NCBI GenBank assembly: GCA_964470195.1
Contig: CAYYBG010000019.1
Span: 1 to 39,582, forward strand
Direction of reading: 5' to 3'
Source: RFPI01 sp964470195
GTDB lineage: Bacteria > Pseudomonadota > Gammaproteobacteria > Burkholderiales > Methylophilaceae
DNA length: 39,582 bases
Below the pieces are notes generated by a model. The model was not told the DNA's origin. It was given only the letters and a program-made list of their open reading frames with translations, and ran no database searches. Positions 26,203 through 34,392 of the stretch are shown here, piece after piece (positions within the stretch are counted from its first letter, which is position 1; every line of letters begins with the position of its first letter). Position numbers and translations under genes: made by a program.

Positions 26203-26465
26203 CACTTCTATCAATGCATTTGCTAAGCGAGACAAGGCGCGAATAGAAAATTTTGACGCCGCATATATGGGATATGTAAGGAGAAATTTTATATGAGTAA
26301 CGCAGTATGGCAACGCAAATTGAATTTGGGTACTTCTATCAATGCAAGTTGCTAAGCGAGACAAGGCGCGAATAGAAAATTTTGACGCCGCATATATGGG
26401 ATATGTAAGGAGAAATTTTATATGAGTAACGCAGTATGGCAACGCAAATTGAATTGATAGAGGTG
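26203..26465. repeat. Tandem pair of about 123-bp imperfect palindromic repeats with outer inverted ends
   Basis: Two nearly identical copies (26203-26326 and 26332-26455, period 128-129) lie in the 389-404-bp gap between divergent genes. Each copy is a long imperfect palindrome: arms meet around CATATATGGGATATG, AAAATTTT pairs with AAATTTT, and left GCTAAGCGAGACAAGGCGCG faces right GTAACGCAGTATGGCAACGC. The copies differ by one substitution and one inserted base near the left end (GCATTTGC against GCAAGTTGC). The outer ends form CACTTCTATCAAT (26203-26215) and ATTGATAGAGGTG (26453-26465), inverted with one G-T pair. The right end includes the ribosome binding site of the next gene. A minus-strand reading frame through the repeat is a by-product and not a gene. 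Confidence 0.9.
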
Positions 26466-26472
26466 TTTACAT

Positions 26473-27348
26473 ATGCTGACACTAATATTTAAACCATTAT
26501 CGCTGCTTAGCCTTTCACAACTACATCGCTTGGGTAGGCTGCTTGGCAATTTACTATTCCTAATTGCGCCGCCTATCCGTCTGCAAATCCAGCAAAATTT
26601 ACAGCAAAGTGGTCTGTGCAACAATCAGCAAGATCTTTTGCAAATGGTGCGCTGCAATATGCAAGAAACCGGTAAAAGTTTATTAGAAAGCTTTGCTTTA
26701 TGGCAAAAACCACAACAAGAATTATTGCGCTGGGTGCAGCATTGTCATGATTGGCAATTGGTAGAGCAAGCGCAACAACAAGGTCGTGGCATTATTTTCC
26801 TGACCGCGCATCAAGGCTGCTTTGAAATTACCTCTATCTATTATGGGTCGCAACATCCCATTACCGTGCTGTATCGCCCGCCCAAACTTCGTTGGCTCAG
26901 TGGCCTCATCGAGATAGGCAGAAAGCAGCCCGGGGTGAGTTTGGCACCCGCCAACCGTAAGGGGGTGAGGCTATTATTGCAAGCGCTACAACGTGGAGAG
27001 GCCATAGGCATACTCCCGGACCAAACCCCCACCAAAGCTGAGGGAGAATGGGCAGACTTTTTTGGCAAACCAGCTTACACCATGACCTTAGTATCCAAGC
27101 TGGCACGCAAGAGTAATGCACAAGTGATTATGGCGTTTGGTGAACGTTTAGCCGATAGCCAAGGATTCAAAATTCATTTACGTGCTTTAGATAGCACTCA
27201 GGTTTCTACACCCGCTTTGCTTAACCAAGCCATTGAGCAACAAATTCGCCAGTGCCCTAGCCAGTATTACTGGGCTTATGACCGCTACAAAGCGTCACGC
27301 AAGGCACTGAAGAAATTAGCGGTGGATGATTGTCAGACCAAGCCCTAA
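26473..27348 (+). CDS. LpxL/HtrB-family lipid A acyltransferase
   Basis: A 291-residue inner-membrane acyltransferase with an N-terminal hydrophobic anchor (about 1-33). The catalytic HX4E is H113-E118 in TAHQGCFE. YRPPK and ILPDQTPTKAEG are conserved substrate-binding segments, and SQYYWAYDRYK near the end matches the family's YxWxYxR motif. It would add a secondary acyl chain to lipid A (LpxL or LpxM type); which one cannot be told. GAGGTG at 26460-26465 is the ribosome binding site and forms the end of the palindromic repeat, so its translation could be affected by folding of the leader. The gene ends in a 4-base overlap with the convergent WaaG-WaaP gene. Confidence 0.9.
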   Translation: MLTLIFKPLSLLSLSQLHRLGRLLGNLLFLIAPPIRLQIQQNLQQSGLCNNQQDLLQMVRCNMQETGKSLLESFALWQKPQQELLRWVQHCHDWQLVEQAQQQGRGIIFLTAHQGCFEITSIYYGSQHPITVLYRPPKLRWLSGLIEIGRKQPGVSLAPANRKGVRLLLQALQRGEAIGILPDQTPTKAEGEWADFFGKPAYTMTLVSKLARKSNAQVIMAFGERLADSQGFKIHLRALDSTQVSTPALLNQAIEQQIRQCPSQYYWAYDRYKASRKALKKLAVDDCQTKP

Positions 27349-29279
27349 TCGTTTAAACGGGCTTTTTCTTGGGATAAACGTCGTTGAAATTTGCCTGAGT
27401 GAAATTTTTTGTACAGTCGTTGGGCACGAATTTCCACCAGTTGCCAAAAGCTGTCCTGCAATCCAAAACAAGCCTCCAATGCCGTGTAATGTTGGCAAAA
27501 CAAGCCCCAATCTTGGGCTGAGAAATGCAAATCCATGGCGGAGAAATAAAGCGCAGCCACATCTTTAATCGCCGCCTTGCGATTTGGTTTGGTCAACATG
27601 CGGCAACGATGAAGATCGATAAGATATAACTGAGCTTGGGTCGTTTTAGTAAGCGCTGGTAAGCAAAAGTGACATAGATATAAATCCTGATGATACATGG
27701 CGTTTTGATGCATGGTGGCGGTGATGCGTGCCATTTCTTTAATGATGGCCTGTCGCTTGGTTTGAGTTTGTTTGTGCGCAAACCAATCATCCAAAGAAGT
27801 AACCTCACCCAAATCGCGCGTAATCAAATACGACTGTTGTGTCGCTGGATTACATCCGCGCTGATCAAATTTCACCAAGGGAGTTGTTGCAATGCCCAGC
27901 GCGCTCAGCTTTCGAATTGCCATCGCCTCAGTTTTCGCACCAATCACAGGACACTTTAAGCTGAATAGATTTTTGATAATTTCCGACCAACCTACACCCA
28001 AATGTAGTTTTACAAAGTAGCGCTGTCCTTGATGAACAATCTGCATGGTTTTACGCTTGGGTAGGTTGCGGAACAAAGTGCCCCGCAGCTGCATCACCTG
28101 ATCAAAACTCATCCCAGCAAACGGCGCATGACGACGACTGCGCTGTTGTGCCAAGGCCAGCAAGACCTTAGCTTCTGCGTCGCCATCATTGGCTCGCATC
28201 ACTTGCTCGGCCGATTGCCTACCTGCCGCTGAGAACTTAGCCAAATCTGCCTTGGTCATCATATCCAACATGGCTTGATTGAGATGGTTTTGCTGATAAG
28301 GATACGGCACTACCATGCCAGCTTTGGCATCATGCACATAGCTCGAATACCCAGTAGTGGCAGTGGTCAGCACTGGTAAACCACAAGCCATCGCCTCCAA
28401 AATGACCAAGCCGGTATTTTCTCTATGCGCAGGGTGGAGATAGACATCGGCACCTTGCATCAGTTGCGGTATATCGCTACGCCCAGACGAGATGATTAAT
28501 TGCTCAGCCACACCATATTGTTTTGCCAATTTCAACATAGGCTCGGGCTTATCCTGACCAATCGCAATCAGTTTGACACGTTGTTTCAAGGCATCAGGAA
28601 GGCTCGCGAGTGCGGGAATTGCTCGATCGAGTCCCTTCATAAAAAAACCAGAGCCTACCAACAGAAAAACAAAATCCTCTTGTTTCAGCTGAAATTGCTC
28701 ACGCAGATAAGCACGCATCAGTTGTTTATCCTGCAACACAAATCGATATGCAGGCAAATAAGGGGGAATGTAATGAAAGCGCGACTCAGGGGTGCGATAC
28801 CACTTTTGGAAATTAATTTTTTCTTGGTTAGATAACAATAAAATATCGGTATCGCTAAACTCAGAAAAAATTGCCTGCTCACAAGCCGCAAACCATCGAT
28901 AACGAGGCGTAAAGCGATACAAAAAGGGTCGCTGTGTATAAGCACGCTCTTTAAAACAAGGGTCGGCACCAAAGTACACGTCTAACCACTGGGCTCGATT
29001 AAAACCCAACACCAAGTCAAACGCATCGGCAAGCTCAGCGCGTCGCGCGATGATTTGTTGCACCTGATACAAAAAAGCTTGATAGCGACTGATATTGGTC
29101 CAGCCTTGACAAGGCAAGACATGTATCACGATATTGCCTTGCGCTTGATCACCTTGCCAATCCAAGGTAAAAATTTCGACTGTGTGCCCTGCATCAGACA
29201 ATCTTTGAGCAATACGCAACATATCGCGTTGCATGCCGCCAAAGGGAAAATATTTAAAAATCAAAAAAGCGAAGCGCAC
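27345..29279 (-). CDS. Fusion of core glycosyltransferase (WaaG-like) and heptose kinase (WaaP-like)
   Basis: One uninterrupted frame of 644 residues joins two normally separate core enzymes. Residues 1 to about 375 are a GT4 transferase of the WaaG type: start FLIFKYFPFGGMQRDM, then GSGFFMKGLDRAI at 209-221 and the EX7E pair E287/E295 in HRENTGLVILEAMACG. Residues about 388-644 match WaaP: K424 (YFVKLHLG), the segment SEIIKNLFSLKCPVIGA, catalytic H530/D532 in YHQDLYLCHF and D555 in LYLIDLHR. WaaG adds the first outer-core hexose to heptose II and WaaP phosphorylates heptose I, so the fusion would couple consecutive steps. In P. aeruginosa and enterics these are separate neighbouring genes. 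It is divergent from waaC. Confidence 0.9.
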   Translation of the reverse strand: MRFAFLIFKYFPFGGMQRDMLRIAQRLSDAGHTVEIFTLDWQGDQAQGNIVIHVLPCQGWTNISRYQAFLYQVQQIIARRAELADAFDLVLGFNRAQWLDVYFGADPCFKERAYTQRPFLYRFTPRYRWFAACEQAIFSEFSDTDILLLSNQEKINFQKWYRTPESRFHYIPPYLPAYRFVLQDKQLMRAYLREQFQLKQEDFVFLLVGSGFFMKGLDRAIPALASLPDALKQRVKLIAIGQDKPEPMLKLAKQYGVAEQLIISSGRSDIPQLMQGADVYLHPAHRENTGLVILEAMACGLPVLTTATTGYSSYVHDAKAGMVVPYPYQQNHLNQAMLDMMTKADLAKFSAAGRQSAEQVMRANDGDAEAKVLLALAQQRSRRHAPFAGMSFDQVMQLRGTLFRNLPKRKTMQIVHQGQRYFVKLHLGVGWSEIIKNLFSLKCPVIGAKTEAMAIRKLSALGIATTPLVKFDQRGCNPATQQSYLITRDLGEVTSLDDWFAHKQTQTKRQAIIKEMARITATMHQNAMYHQDLYLCHFCLPALTKTTQAQLYLIDLHRCRMLTKPNRKAAIKDVAALYFSAMDLHFSAQDWGLFCQHYTALEACFGLQDSFWQLVEIRAQRLYKKFHSGKFQRRLSQEKARLND

Positions 29280-29333
29280 TGACCAACAACCTAGCTTAGA
29301 AATAAAGTGGCATTGTATGCGAAAATGCCGACT

Positions 29334-30290
29334 ATGCTTAAACTGCTCATCGTAAAAACCTCCTCAATGGGTGACGTGATTCACAACCTACCCATTGTCA
29401 ATGACATCCTACGCCACTACCCTGATGCGCAAATCGATTGGGTGGTCGAGCAGTCTTTTGCAGATATCGTCAAATTGCATCCTCACGTCCATCGTGTTTT
29501 ACCGGTCGCGCTACGACAATGGCGCAAAGCGCTTTTTAGTCCCAGCACTTGGCAAGCCATACGCAACAGTCGCAAAGCCATCGCAGCCAGCCAATACGAT
29601 ATTGTATTAGACACCCAAGGCCTACTCAAAAGTGCTTGGATTAGCCGTTGGGCAACTGGCGTTAGACATGGCTATGACAGCACATCCGCGCGTGAACCAC
29701 TAGCCAGCTTGTTTTATCAACACCGTCACACAGTCAGCAAAGCGCAACATGCGGTGGTTCGCAATCGTAGCCTAGCCGCACTAGCGCTGGGCTACAGCCT
29801 ACCATCAGCGCTGGCTGACGCTGGTATCGCTGGCCAACAAGGCAGCAATGCATCGAGTCAAACAGTGATTGGCCTCCATGGCAGCAGTCGTGACAGCAAA
29901 TTATGGCCAACTGCGCAGTGGATAGCGCTGTGCAATGCGCTAGCAAAGGATGGACTGCAAGTGCTATTGCCTTGGGCCAACGCACAAGAGCAGTTGCGTG
30001 CCCAACAAATAGCACAATCATGTAGCAATGCACGCGTTTTGCCTGCATGCAATTTACAGCAATTGGCAGACATCATCGCTCAAGCCAAACTAGCGATAGG
30101 CGTTGATACCGGCTTGACGCATTTGGCCGTGGCACTAAAAATTCCCACCATCGGCATTTATACCGATACCAACCCTGACAAAACTGGCTTATATACCCCT
30201 GGCAATCCGAATGTCGTCAACCTAGGTGGAATAGCGCAAACACCAATGCTGCAAGACGTGCTACAACAAGTACATCAACTTATGCGTTGA
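29334..30290 (+). CDS. waaC: LPS heptosyltransferase I
   Basis: WaaC attaches the first heptose to Kdo2-lipid A. Starting at the ATG at 29334, the protein has 318 residues and begins MLKLLIVKTSSMGDVIHNLP, as WaaC proteins do. GTG at 29307 and ATG at 29325 are in frame but would add residues the family lacks; none has a good ribosome binding site. Further marks are LDTQGLLKSAW, the donor-binding IGLHGSSRDSKLWP and GVDTGLTHLAVAL, and IYTDTNPDKTGLY near the end. It is alone on the plus strand, divergent from the WaaG-WaaP gene by about 50 bases and followed by the grpE promoter region. Confidence 0.95.
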   Translation: MLKLLIVKTSSMGDVIHNLPIVNDILRHYPDAQIDWVVEQSFADIVKLHPHVHRVLPVALRQWRKALFSPSTWQAIRNSRKAIAASQYDIVLDTQGLLKSAWISRWATGVRHGYDSTSAREPLASLFYQHRHTVSKAQHAVVRNRSLAALALGYSLPSALADAGIAGQQGSNASSQTVIGLHGSSRDSKLWPTAQWIALCNALAKDGLQVLLPWANAQEQLRAQQIAQSCSNARVLPACNLQQLADIIAQAKLAIGVDTGLTHLAVALKIPTIGIYTDTNPDKTGLYTPGNPNVVNLGGIAQTPMLQDVLQQVHQLMR

Positions 30291-30420
30291 TATCAAAAAA
30301 CTTCAGGCTGACTAAAGCCAGACTTTGCATTAGCCCTCCCCACCGCACCGTCATTCCCGTGCATTAGCCCCCGATGGCAAACAACTACTGAAGCTGCACA
30401 AAAAAAATTCCTATCAGCCC

Positions 30421-30447
30421 TTGAAATGCGCTTTTATGTCCCCACTC
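30421..30447 (+). promoter_or_regulatory. Sigma-32 (RpoH) type promoter for grpE-dnaK-dnaJ
   Basis: TTGAAA (30421-30426, preceded by CCC), a 13-base spacer, then CCCCACTC (30440-30447) match the RpoH consensus CTTGAAA-N11-14-CCCCATNT closely. The promoter lies about 55 bases before the grpE start. No CIRCE element is present, so control is by sigma-32 rather than HrcA. Confidence 0.85.
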
Positions 30448-30502
30448 AGCTTAGGAGTATTAATCGAGGCTATACAAATTCACACTATTGTTGAGGGATA
30501 TC

Positions 30503-31030
30503 ATGCAAGAAAATCAATCTGATCACCAAGAAAATCAAGAACAAGCGCCAGACACTGGCATTGAAACAGCCAACACCCCCGAAGCACGCATTGCCGAATT
30601 AGAGGCTCAACTAGCAGAACAGCAAGCCGCGGTGTTGTATGCCAAGGCAGAGGGTGAAAATATCCGTCGGCGCGCAATGGACGACATAGACAAGGCAAGA
30701 AAATACGCTTTAGAAAAATTTTCAGGTGAATTGCTTGCAGTGAAGGACAGCTTGGATGCTGCCCTGAATGTCGCTAACGCCAGCGTTGAAAGTTATAAAG
30801 ATGGCGTCGAACTGACCGCCAAGCAGCTTACCAGCGTATTCGAGAAATTCAATATTGCAGAAATCAATCCATTGGGTGAAAAATTTGATCCCAATCTGCA
30901 TCAAGCAATTAGCGCGATTGAAGCTGAAGGTGAAGCAAATACTGTATTAAGTGTATTGCAAAAAGGCTATAGCCTTAATGAGCGTGTGCTACGGCCGGCC
31001 TTGGTGACAGTGAGCAAAGCAAAATCTTAA
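30503..31030 (+). CDS. grpE: Nucleotide exchange factor GrpE
   Basis: GrpE releases ADP from DnaK and acts as a thermosensor. From the ATG at 30503 it has 175 residues. GAGGG at 30493-30497 is the ribosome binding site, so an upstream in-frame TTG is not the start. The N-terminus is acidic and glutamine-rich, followed by a long coiled coil (about 28-75, ending NIRRRAMDDIDKARKYALEKF). The C-terminal beta domain has the conserved GEKFDPNLHQAISAIE and LQKGYSLNERVLRPALVTVSK. dnaK follows after 98 bases. Confidence 0.96.
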   Translation: MQENQSDHQENQEQAPDTGIETANTPEARIAELEAQLAEQQAAVLYAKAEGENIRRRAMDDIDKARKYALEKFSGELLAVKDSLDAALNVANASVESYKDGVELTAKQLTSVFEKFNIAEINPLGEKFDPNLHQAISAIEAEGEANTVLSVLQKGYSLNERVLRPALVTVSKAKS

Positions 31031-31039
31031 GCCATGCGC

Positions 31040-31067
31040 TTGAAATTGACAGAATCGCCACTATATA
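31040..31067 (+). promoter_or_regulatory. Possible additional promoter for dnaK
   Basis: TTGAAA at 31040-31045 with TATATA at 31062-31067 (16-base spacer) or TATAAG two bases later would serve sigma-70. A sigma-32 reading (CGCCACTA after a 10-base gap) is poor. It could allow dnaK-dnaJ expression apart from grpE. Confidence 0.35.
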
Positions 31068-31128
31068 AGCACTAACAAATCGTTTCAATTTAAAGAATGA
31101 GCATTTTAGAGATAAAGGAAGACAGATA

Positions 31129-33045
31129 ATGGGCAAAATTATTGGAATTGACTTAGGTACTACCAACTCCTGTGTCGCCGTGATGGAAGGCGGCAAACCT
31201 CGTGTGATTGAAAACGCTGAAGGCACTCGCACCACACCATCGATTATCGCCTACCAAGATGATGGCGAAATTTTGACTGGTGCCCCTGCAAAACGTCAGG
31301 CAGTCACCAATCCGAAAAATACATTATTCGCAGTCAAGCGTCTAATCGGTCGTCGCTTTGATGAAAAAGAAGTGCAAAAAGACATTGATTTGATGCCATA
31401 CACCATTGCCAAAGCCGATAATGGCGATGCTTGGGTAGAGGTATTAAACAAAAAAATGGCGCCGCCACAAATCTCGGCAGAAGTATTGCGTAAGATGAAG
31501 AAAACTGCTGAAGACTATTTAGGCGAAGAAGTGACAGAAGCGGTGATTACTGTGCCTGCTTACTTCAACGATAGTCAACGCCAAGCGACAAAAGACGCAG
31601 GGCGTATCGCAGGTCTGGAAGTAAAACGTATTATCAACGAACCCACCGCTGCAGCATTGGCGTTTGGTTTAGATAAACAAGAAGGTGATCGTAAGATTGC
31701 TGTGTATGACTTGGGCGGTGGTACTTTTGACGTTTCCATTATCGAAATTTCTAGTGTTGATGGTGAGCATCAATTTGAAGTGCTTTCTACCAATGGTGAT
31801 ACTTTCTTGGGTGGTGAGGACTTTGACAATCGTTTGATTGACTTCTTGGCTGACGAATTCAAGAAAGAAAACGGCATCGATTTGCGCACTGACTTGTTGG
31901 CAAAACAACGTCTCAAGGAAGCGGCAGAAAAAGCCAAAATCGAGTTGTCATCCTCACAGCAGACGGAAGTGAATTTGCCATATATCACTGCGGATGCTTC
32001 AGGCCCTAAACACTTGGTGGTCAAAATTACCCGCGCCAAATTTGAATCTATGGTGGAAGACTTGATCGAGCGCACTATTGAACCATGCCGTGTAGCCTTG
32101 AAAGATGCTGGCCTAAGCACCAGCGATATCGGTGATGTGATTCTGGTTGGTGGCCAAACTCGTATGCCTAAGGTGCAAGAGAAGGTTAAAGAGATTTTTG
32201 GCAAAGAGCCACGTAAAGATGTCAACCCAGATGAAGCAGTTGCTGTAGGTGCGGCGATTCAAGGTGGCGTGTTACAAGGTGACGTGAAAGATGTGTTGTT
32301 GCTCGACGTAACACCACTGTCCTTGGGGATTGAAACGCTCGGTGGCGTGATGACCAAACTCATCAAAAAGAACACCACGATTCCTACCAAGGCGTCACAG
32401 GTATTCTCTACCGCCGAGGATAACCAAAACGCTGTGACCATTCATGTGTTGCAAGGTGAACGTGAGATGTCCAGTGGCAATAAGAGCTTAGGGCAATTCA
32501 ATTTAAGCGATATTCCACCAGCACCACGTGGCATGCCACAAATTGAGGTGACATTCGATATTGATGCCAATGGTATTTTGCATGTGTCTGCCAAAGACAA
32601 AGCCACTGGCAAAGAGAACAAAATCACCATCAAAGCTAACTCTGGTCTCTCTGAAGAAGAAATCAAGCGTATGGAAGATGACGCTGCCGCTCATGCAGAT
32701 GAGGACAAAAAATTACGTGAATTAGTGGATGCACGCAATCAAGCAGACGCCTTGATTCACAGTGTGAAGAAATCTTTAACTGACCATGGTGACAAGATTG
32801 ATGCTGATGAAAAAGCCAAAATTGAAGCCGCGATCAAGGACTTAGAAGACGTTGTGAAAGACGCCGACCTAGAAACCTTGGAGGCAAAAACCAATGTGTT
32901 AATGGAAGCTTCACAAAAATTAGGTGAGAAGATTTACGCTGAACAGCAAGCTCAAGCTAATCCCGGAGCACAGCCACAAGGTGAAAAGACCGTGGATGCC
33001 GAAGTAGTGGATGCTGAGTTCGAAGAAGTGAAGTCTGATAAATAA
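31129..33045 (+). CDS. dnaK: Molecular chaperone DnaK (Hsp70)
   Basis: DnaK is the ATP-driven Hsp70 chaperone, working with DnaJ and GrpE. The 638-residue protein starts MGKIIGIDLGTTNSCVAVMEG, with all actin-like ATPase loops visible: DLGTTNS, IAVYDLGGGTFDVSI and ILVGGQTRMPKVQ. The linker DVLLLDVTPLSLGIETLGG leads into the substrate-binding beta domain, then the helical lid and an acidic tail ending EEVKSDK. AAAGGAAGA lies a few bases before the ATG. It is the middle gene of grpE-dnaK-dnaJ; a hairpin lies between it and dnaJ. Confidence 0.99.
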   Translation: MGKIIGIDLGTTNSCVAVMEGGKPRVIENAEGTRTTPSIIAYQDDGEILTGAPAKRQAVTNPKNTLFAVKRLIGRRFDEKEVQKDIDLMPYTIAKADNGDAWVEVLNKKMAPPQISAEVLRKMKKTAEDYLGEEVTEAVITVPAYFNDSQRQATKDAGRIAGLEVKRIINEPTAAALAFGLDKQEGDRKIAVYDLGGGTFDVSIIEISSVDGEHQFEVLSTNGDTFLGGEDFDNRLIDFLADEFKKENGIDLRTDLLAKQRLKEAAEKAKIELSSSQQTEVNLPYITADASGPKHLVVKITRAKFESMVEDLIERTIEPCRVALKDAGLSTSDIGDVILVGGQTRMPKVQEKVKEIFGKEPRKDVNPDEAVAVGAAIQGGVLQGDVKDVLLLDVTPLSLGIETLGGVMTKLIKKNTTIPTKASQVFSTAEDNQNAVTIHVLQGEREMSSGNKSLGQFNLSDIPPAPRGMPQIEVTFDIDANGILHVSAKDKATGKENKITIKANSGLSEEEIKRMEDDAAAHADEDKKLRELVDARNQADALIHSVKKSLTDHGDKIDADEKAKIEAAIKDLEDVVKDADLETLEAKTNVLMEASQKLGEKIYAEQQAQANPGAQPQGEKTVDAEVVDAEFEEVKSDK

Positions 33046-33063
33046 GTATGTCGTCAAGCAACC

Positions 33064-33095
33064 AAGCACACTGTAGCAGAACCGACAGTGTGCTT
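33064..33095 (+). promoter_or_regulatory. Perfect 11-bp stem hairpin between dnaK and dnaJ
   Basis: AAGCACACTGT (33064-33074) pairs with ACAGTGTGCTT (33085-33095) across a 10-base loop. No T-tract follows, so it is probably an attenuating or mRNA-protecting element that lowers dnaJ relative to dnaK, not a full terminator. Confidence 0.6.
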
Positions 33096-33165
33096 TGTTG
33101 TATCGACAAGATTGATTCAACCTGTGAAATATTTGGGATCATTCCTGATTGAGAAATAACACATC

Positions 33166-34281
33166 ATGGCAAAAAGAGATTATTACGAAGTGCTAGGCCT
33201 AAATCGCGATGCCTCCGAGGAGGACATCAAGAAAGCCTATCGCAAACTGGCGATGAAGTTTCATCCTGATCGCAATCCAGACAATCCCAAAGCAGAAGAA
33301 AGCTTCAAAGAAGCCAAAGAAGCCTATGAAATATTATCTGACGCACAAAAACGCAGTGCCTATGATCAGTTTGGTCATGCTGGCGTAGACCCAAGCGCAG
33401 GTGGCGGTGGCGCAGGAGCAGGCTTTGCCGATTTTGGTGATGCCTTTGGTGACATCTTTGGCGATTTATTTGGTGGCGGCGGACGACGCTCGAATGTCTA
33501 TCGAGGTGCAGATTTACGCTACAACATGGAAATCTCGCTAGAGGATGCGGCACGAGGTACCGAAACAAAAATACGTATCCCTGTGATGACCAGCTGCGAG
33601 ACTTGTCATGGCTCTGGTGCCCGACCAGGCACCAACCCAGTGACCTGTAGCACTTGCGGTGGTCATGGCCAAGTGCGTATGCAACAAGGCTTTTTCTCAG
33701 TGCAACAGACCTGCCCCAAGTGTCATGGCAGTGGCAAGATGATTACCGATCCATGTCCAACATGTCATGGTGGTGGGCGCGTCAAACAACACAAAACATT
33801 ATCGGTCAAGATTCCGGCAGGGGTAGATAATGGCGACCGTATTCGCTTGCAGGGCGAGGGAGAAGCTGGTGTCAATGGTGGACCAACGGGTGACCTGTAT
33901 GTTGTGGTGCAGTTGAAACAACATGCTATTTTCCAGCGTGAAGGCGCCAATCTACATTGTGAAATGCCAATTAGTTTTAGCACTGCCGCCTTGGGCGGAG
34001 AGATAGAAATCCCTACCTTGGATGGCCATGCCAAAATGCGCATTCCAGAAGAAACGCAAACTGGCGCAGTATTCCGTCTGCGTGGCAAAGGCATCAAGCC
34101 ATTGCGAGGCCATAGTCCAGGTGATTTGATGGTTCATGTGGTGGTCGAAACACCTGTTAATTTAACTGAGCGTCAACGCGAATTGCTGCAAGAGTTTGCC
34201 AATATCAGTGAGCAAGATTCTGGCAAGCATCAGCCTCGCTCTAAGGGATGGCTAGATAAAGTCAGAGATTTTTTTGAGTGA
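33166..34281 (+). CDS. dnaJ: Chaperone protein DnaJ
   Basis: DnaJ (Hsp40) delivers clients to DnaK and stimulates its ATPase. The 371-residue protein has a J domain with HPD at 33-35, a Gly/Phe-rich linker (about 75-110), four CxxCxGxG zinc repeats (first CETCHGSG, second CSTCGGHG, third CPKCHGSG, fourth CPTCHGGG), then two beta-sandwich client domains. The ATG lies 120 bases after dnaK, so it is likely on the same transcript. It is convergent with a small unknown gene on the minus strand; an 8-base inverted repeat (AGTGATAA at 34277-34284, TTATCACT at 34333-34340) lies across the boundary. Confidence 0.98.
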   Translation: MAKRDYYEVLGLNRDASEEDIKKAYRKLAMKFHPDRNPDNPKAEESFKEAKEAYEILSDAQKRSAYDQFGHAGVDPSAGGGGAGAGFADFGDAFGDIFGDLFGGGGRRSNVYRGADLRYNMEISLEDAARGTETKIRIPVMTSCETCHGSGARPGTNPVTCSTCGGHGQVRMQQGFFSVQQTCPKCHGSGKMITDPCPTCHGGGRVKQHKTLSVKIPAGVDNGDRIRLQGEGEAGVNGGPTGDLYVVVQLKQHAIFQREGANLHCEMPISFSTAALGGEIEIPTLDGHAKMRIPEETQTGAVFRLRGKGIKPLRGHSPGDLMVHVVVETPVNLTERQRELLQEFANISEQDSGKHQPRSKGWLDKVRDFFE

Positions 34282-34297
34282 TAAAGAAGACGCTGAA

Positions 34298-34392
34298 TGA
34301 ATTGCACCCCAATTGTTGGACTTTTAGTTTCGTTATCACTAAATTTAGGCGACCTGTTTAATCTGCATAGCAAAGTTTGGGGTACAAATGGC
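34298..34392. mobile_element. Possible remnant ends of an IS3-family (IS150-type) element
   Basis: TGAATTGCACCCCAATTG at 34298-34315, followed by TTGGAC, resembles the terminal inverted repeats I associate with the IS150 branch of the IS3 family (TG..CTGCACCCC..GTTGGAC). In inverted orientation, 34372-34389 carries a weaker partner (minus strand TTTGTACCCCAAACTTTG). The 95-bp interval has no transposase and could be a collapsed or MITE-like copy. A similar ACCCCAA string occurs by chance inside the epimerase gene, so caution is needed. Confidence 0.25.

Noticed and set aside
26164..26442. 92-residue minus-strand frame with a duplicated peptide
   Set aside because: It is a translation of the tandem palindromic repeat; the peptide duplication simply mirrors the DNA repeat, and there is no ribosome binding site or coding character.
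30488..30502. TTG start for grpE upstream of the ATG
   Set aside because: It lies before the GAGGG ribosome binding site, which is correctly spaced only for the ATG at 30503.
31770..32225. 151-residue minus-strand frame inside dnaK
   Set aside because: Antisense shadow of a highly conserved gene, a common artefact in dnaK.
34277..34340. AGTGATAA/TTATCACT inverted repeat as dnaJ terminator
   Set aside because: The loop is about 48 bases and no T-tract follows; too weak to call.
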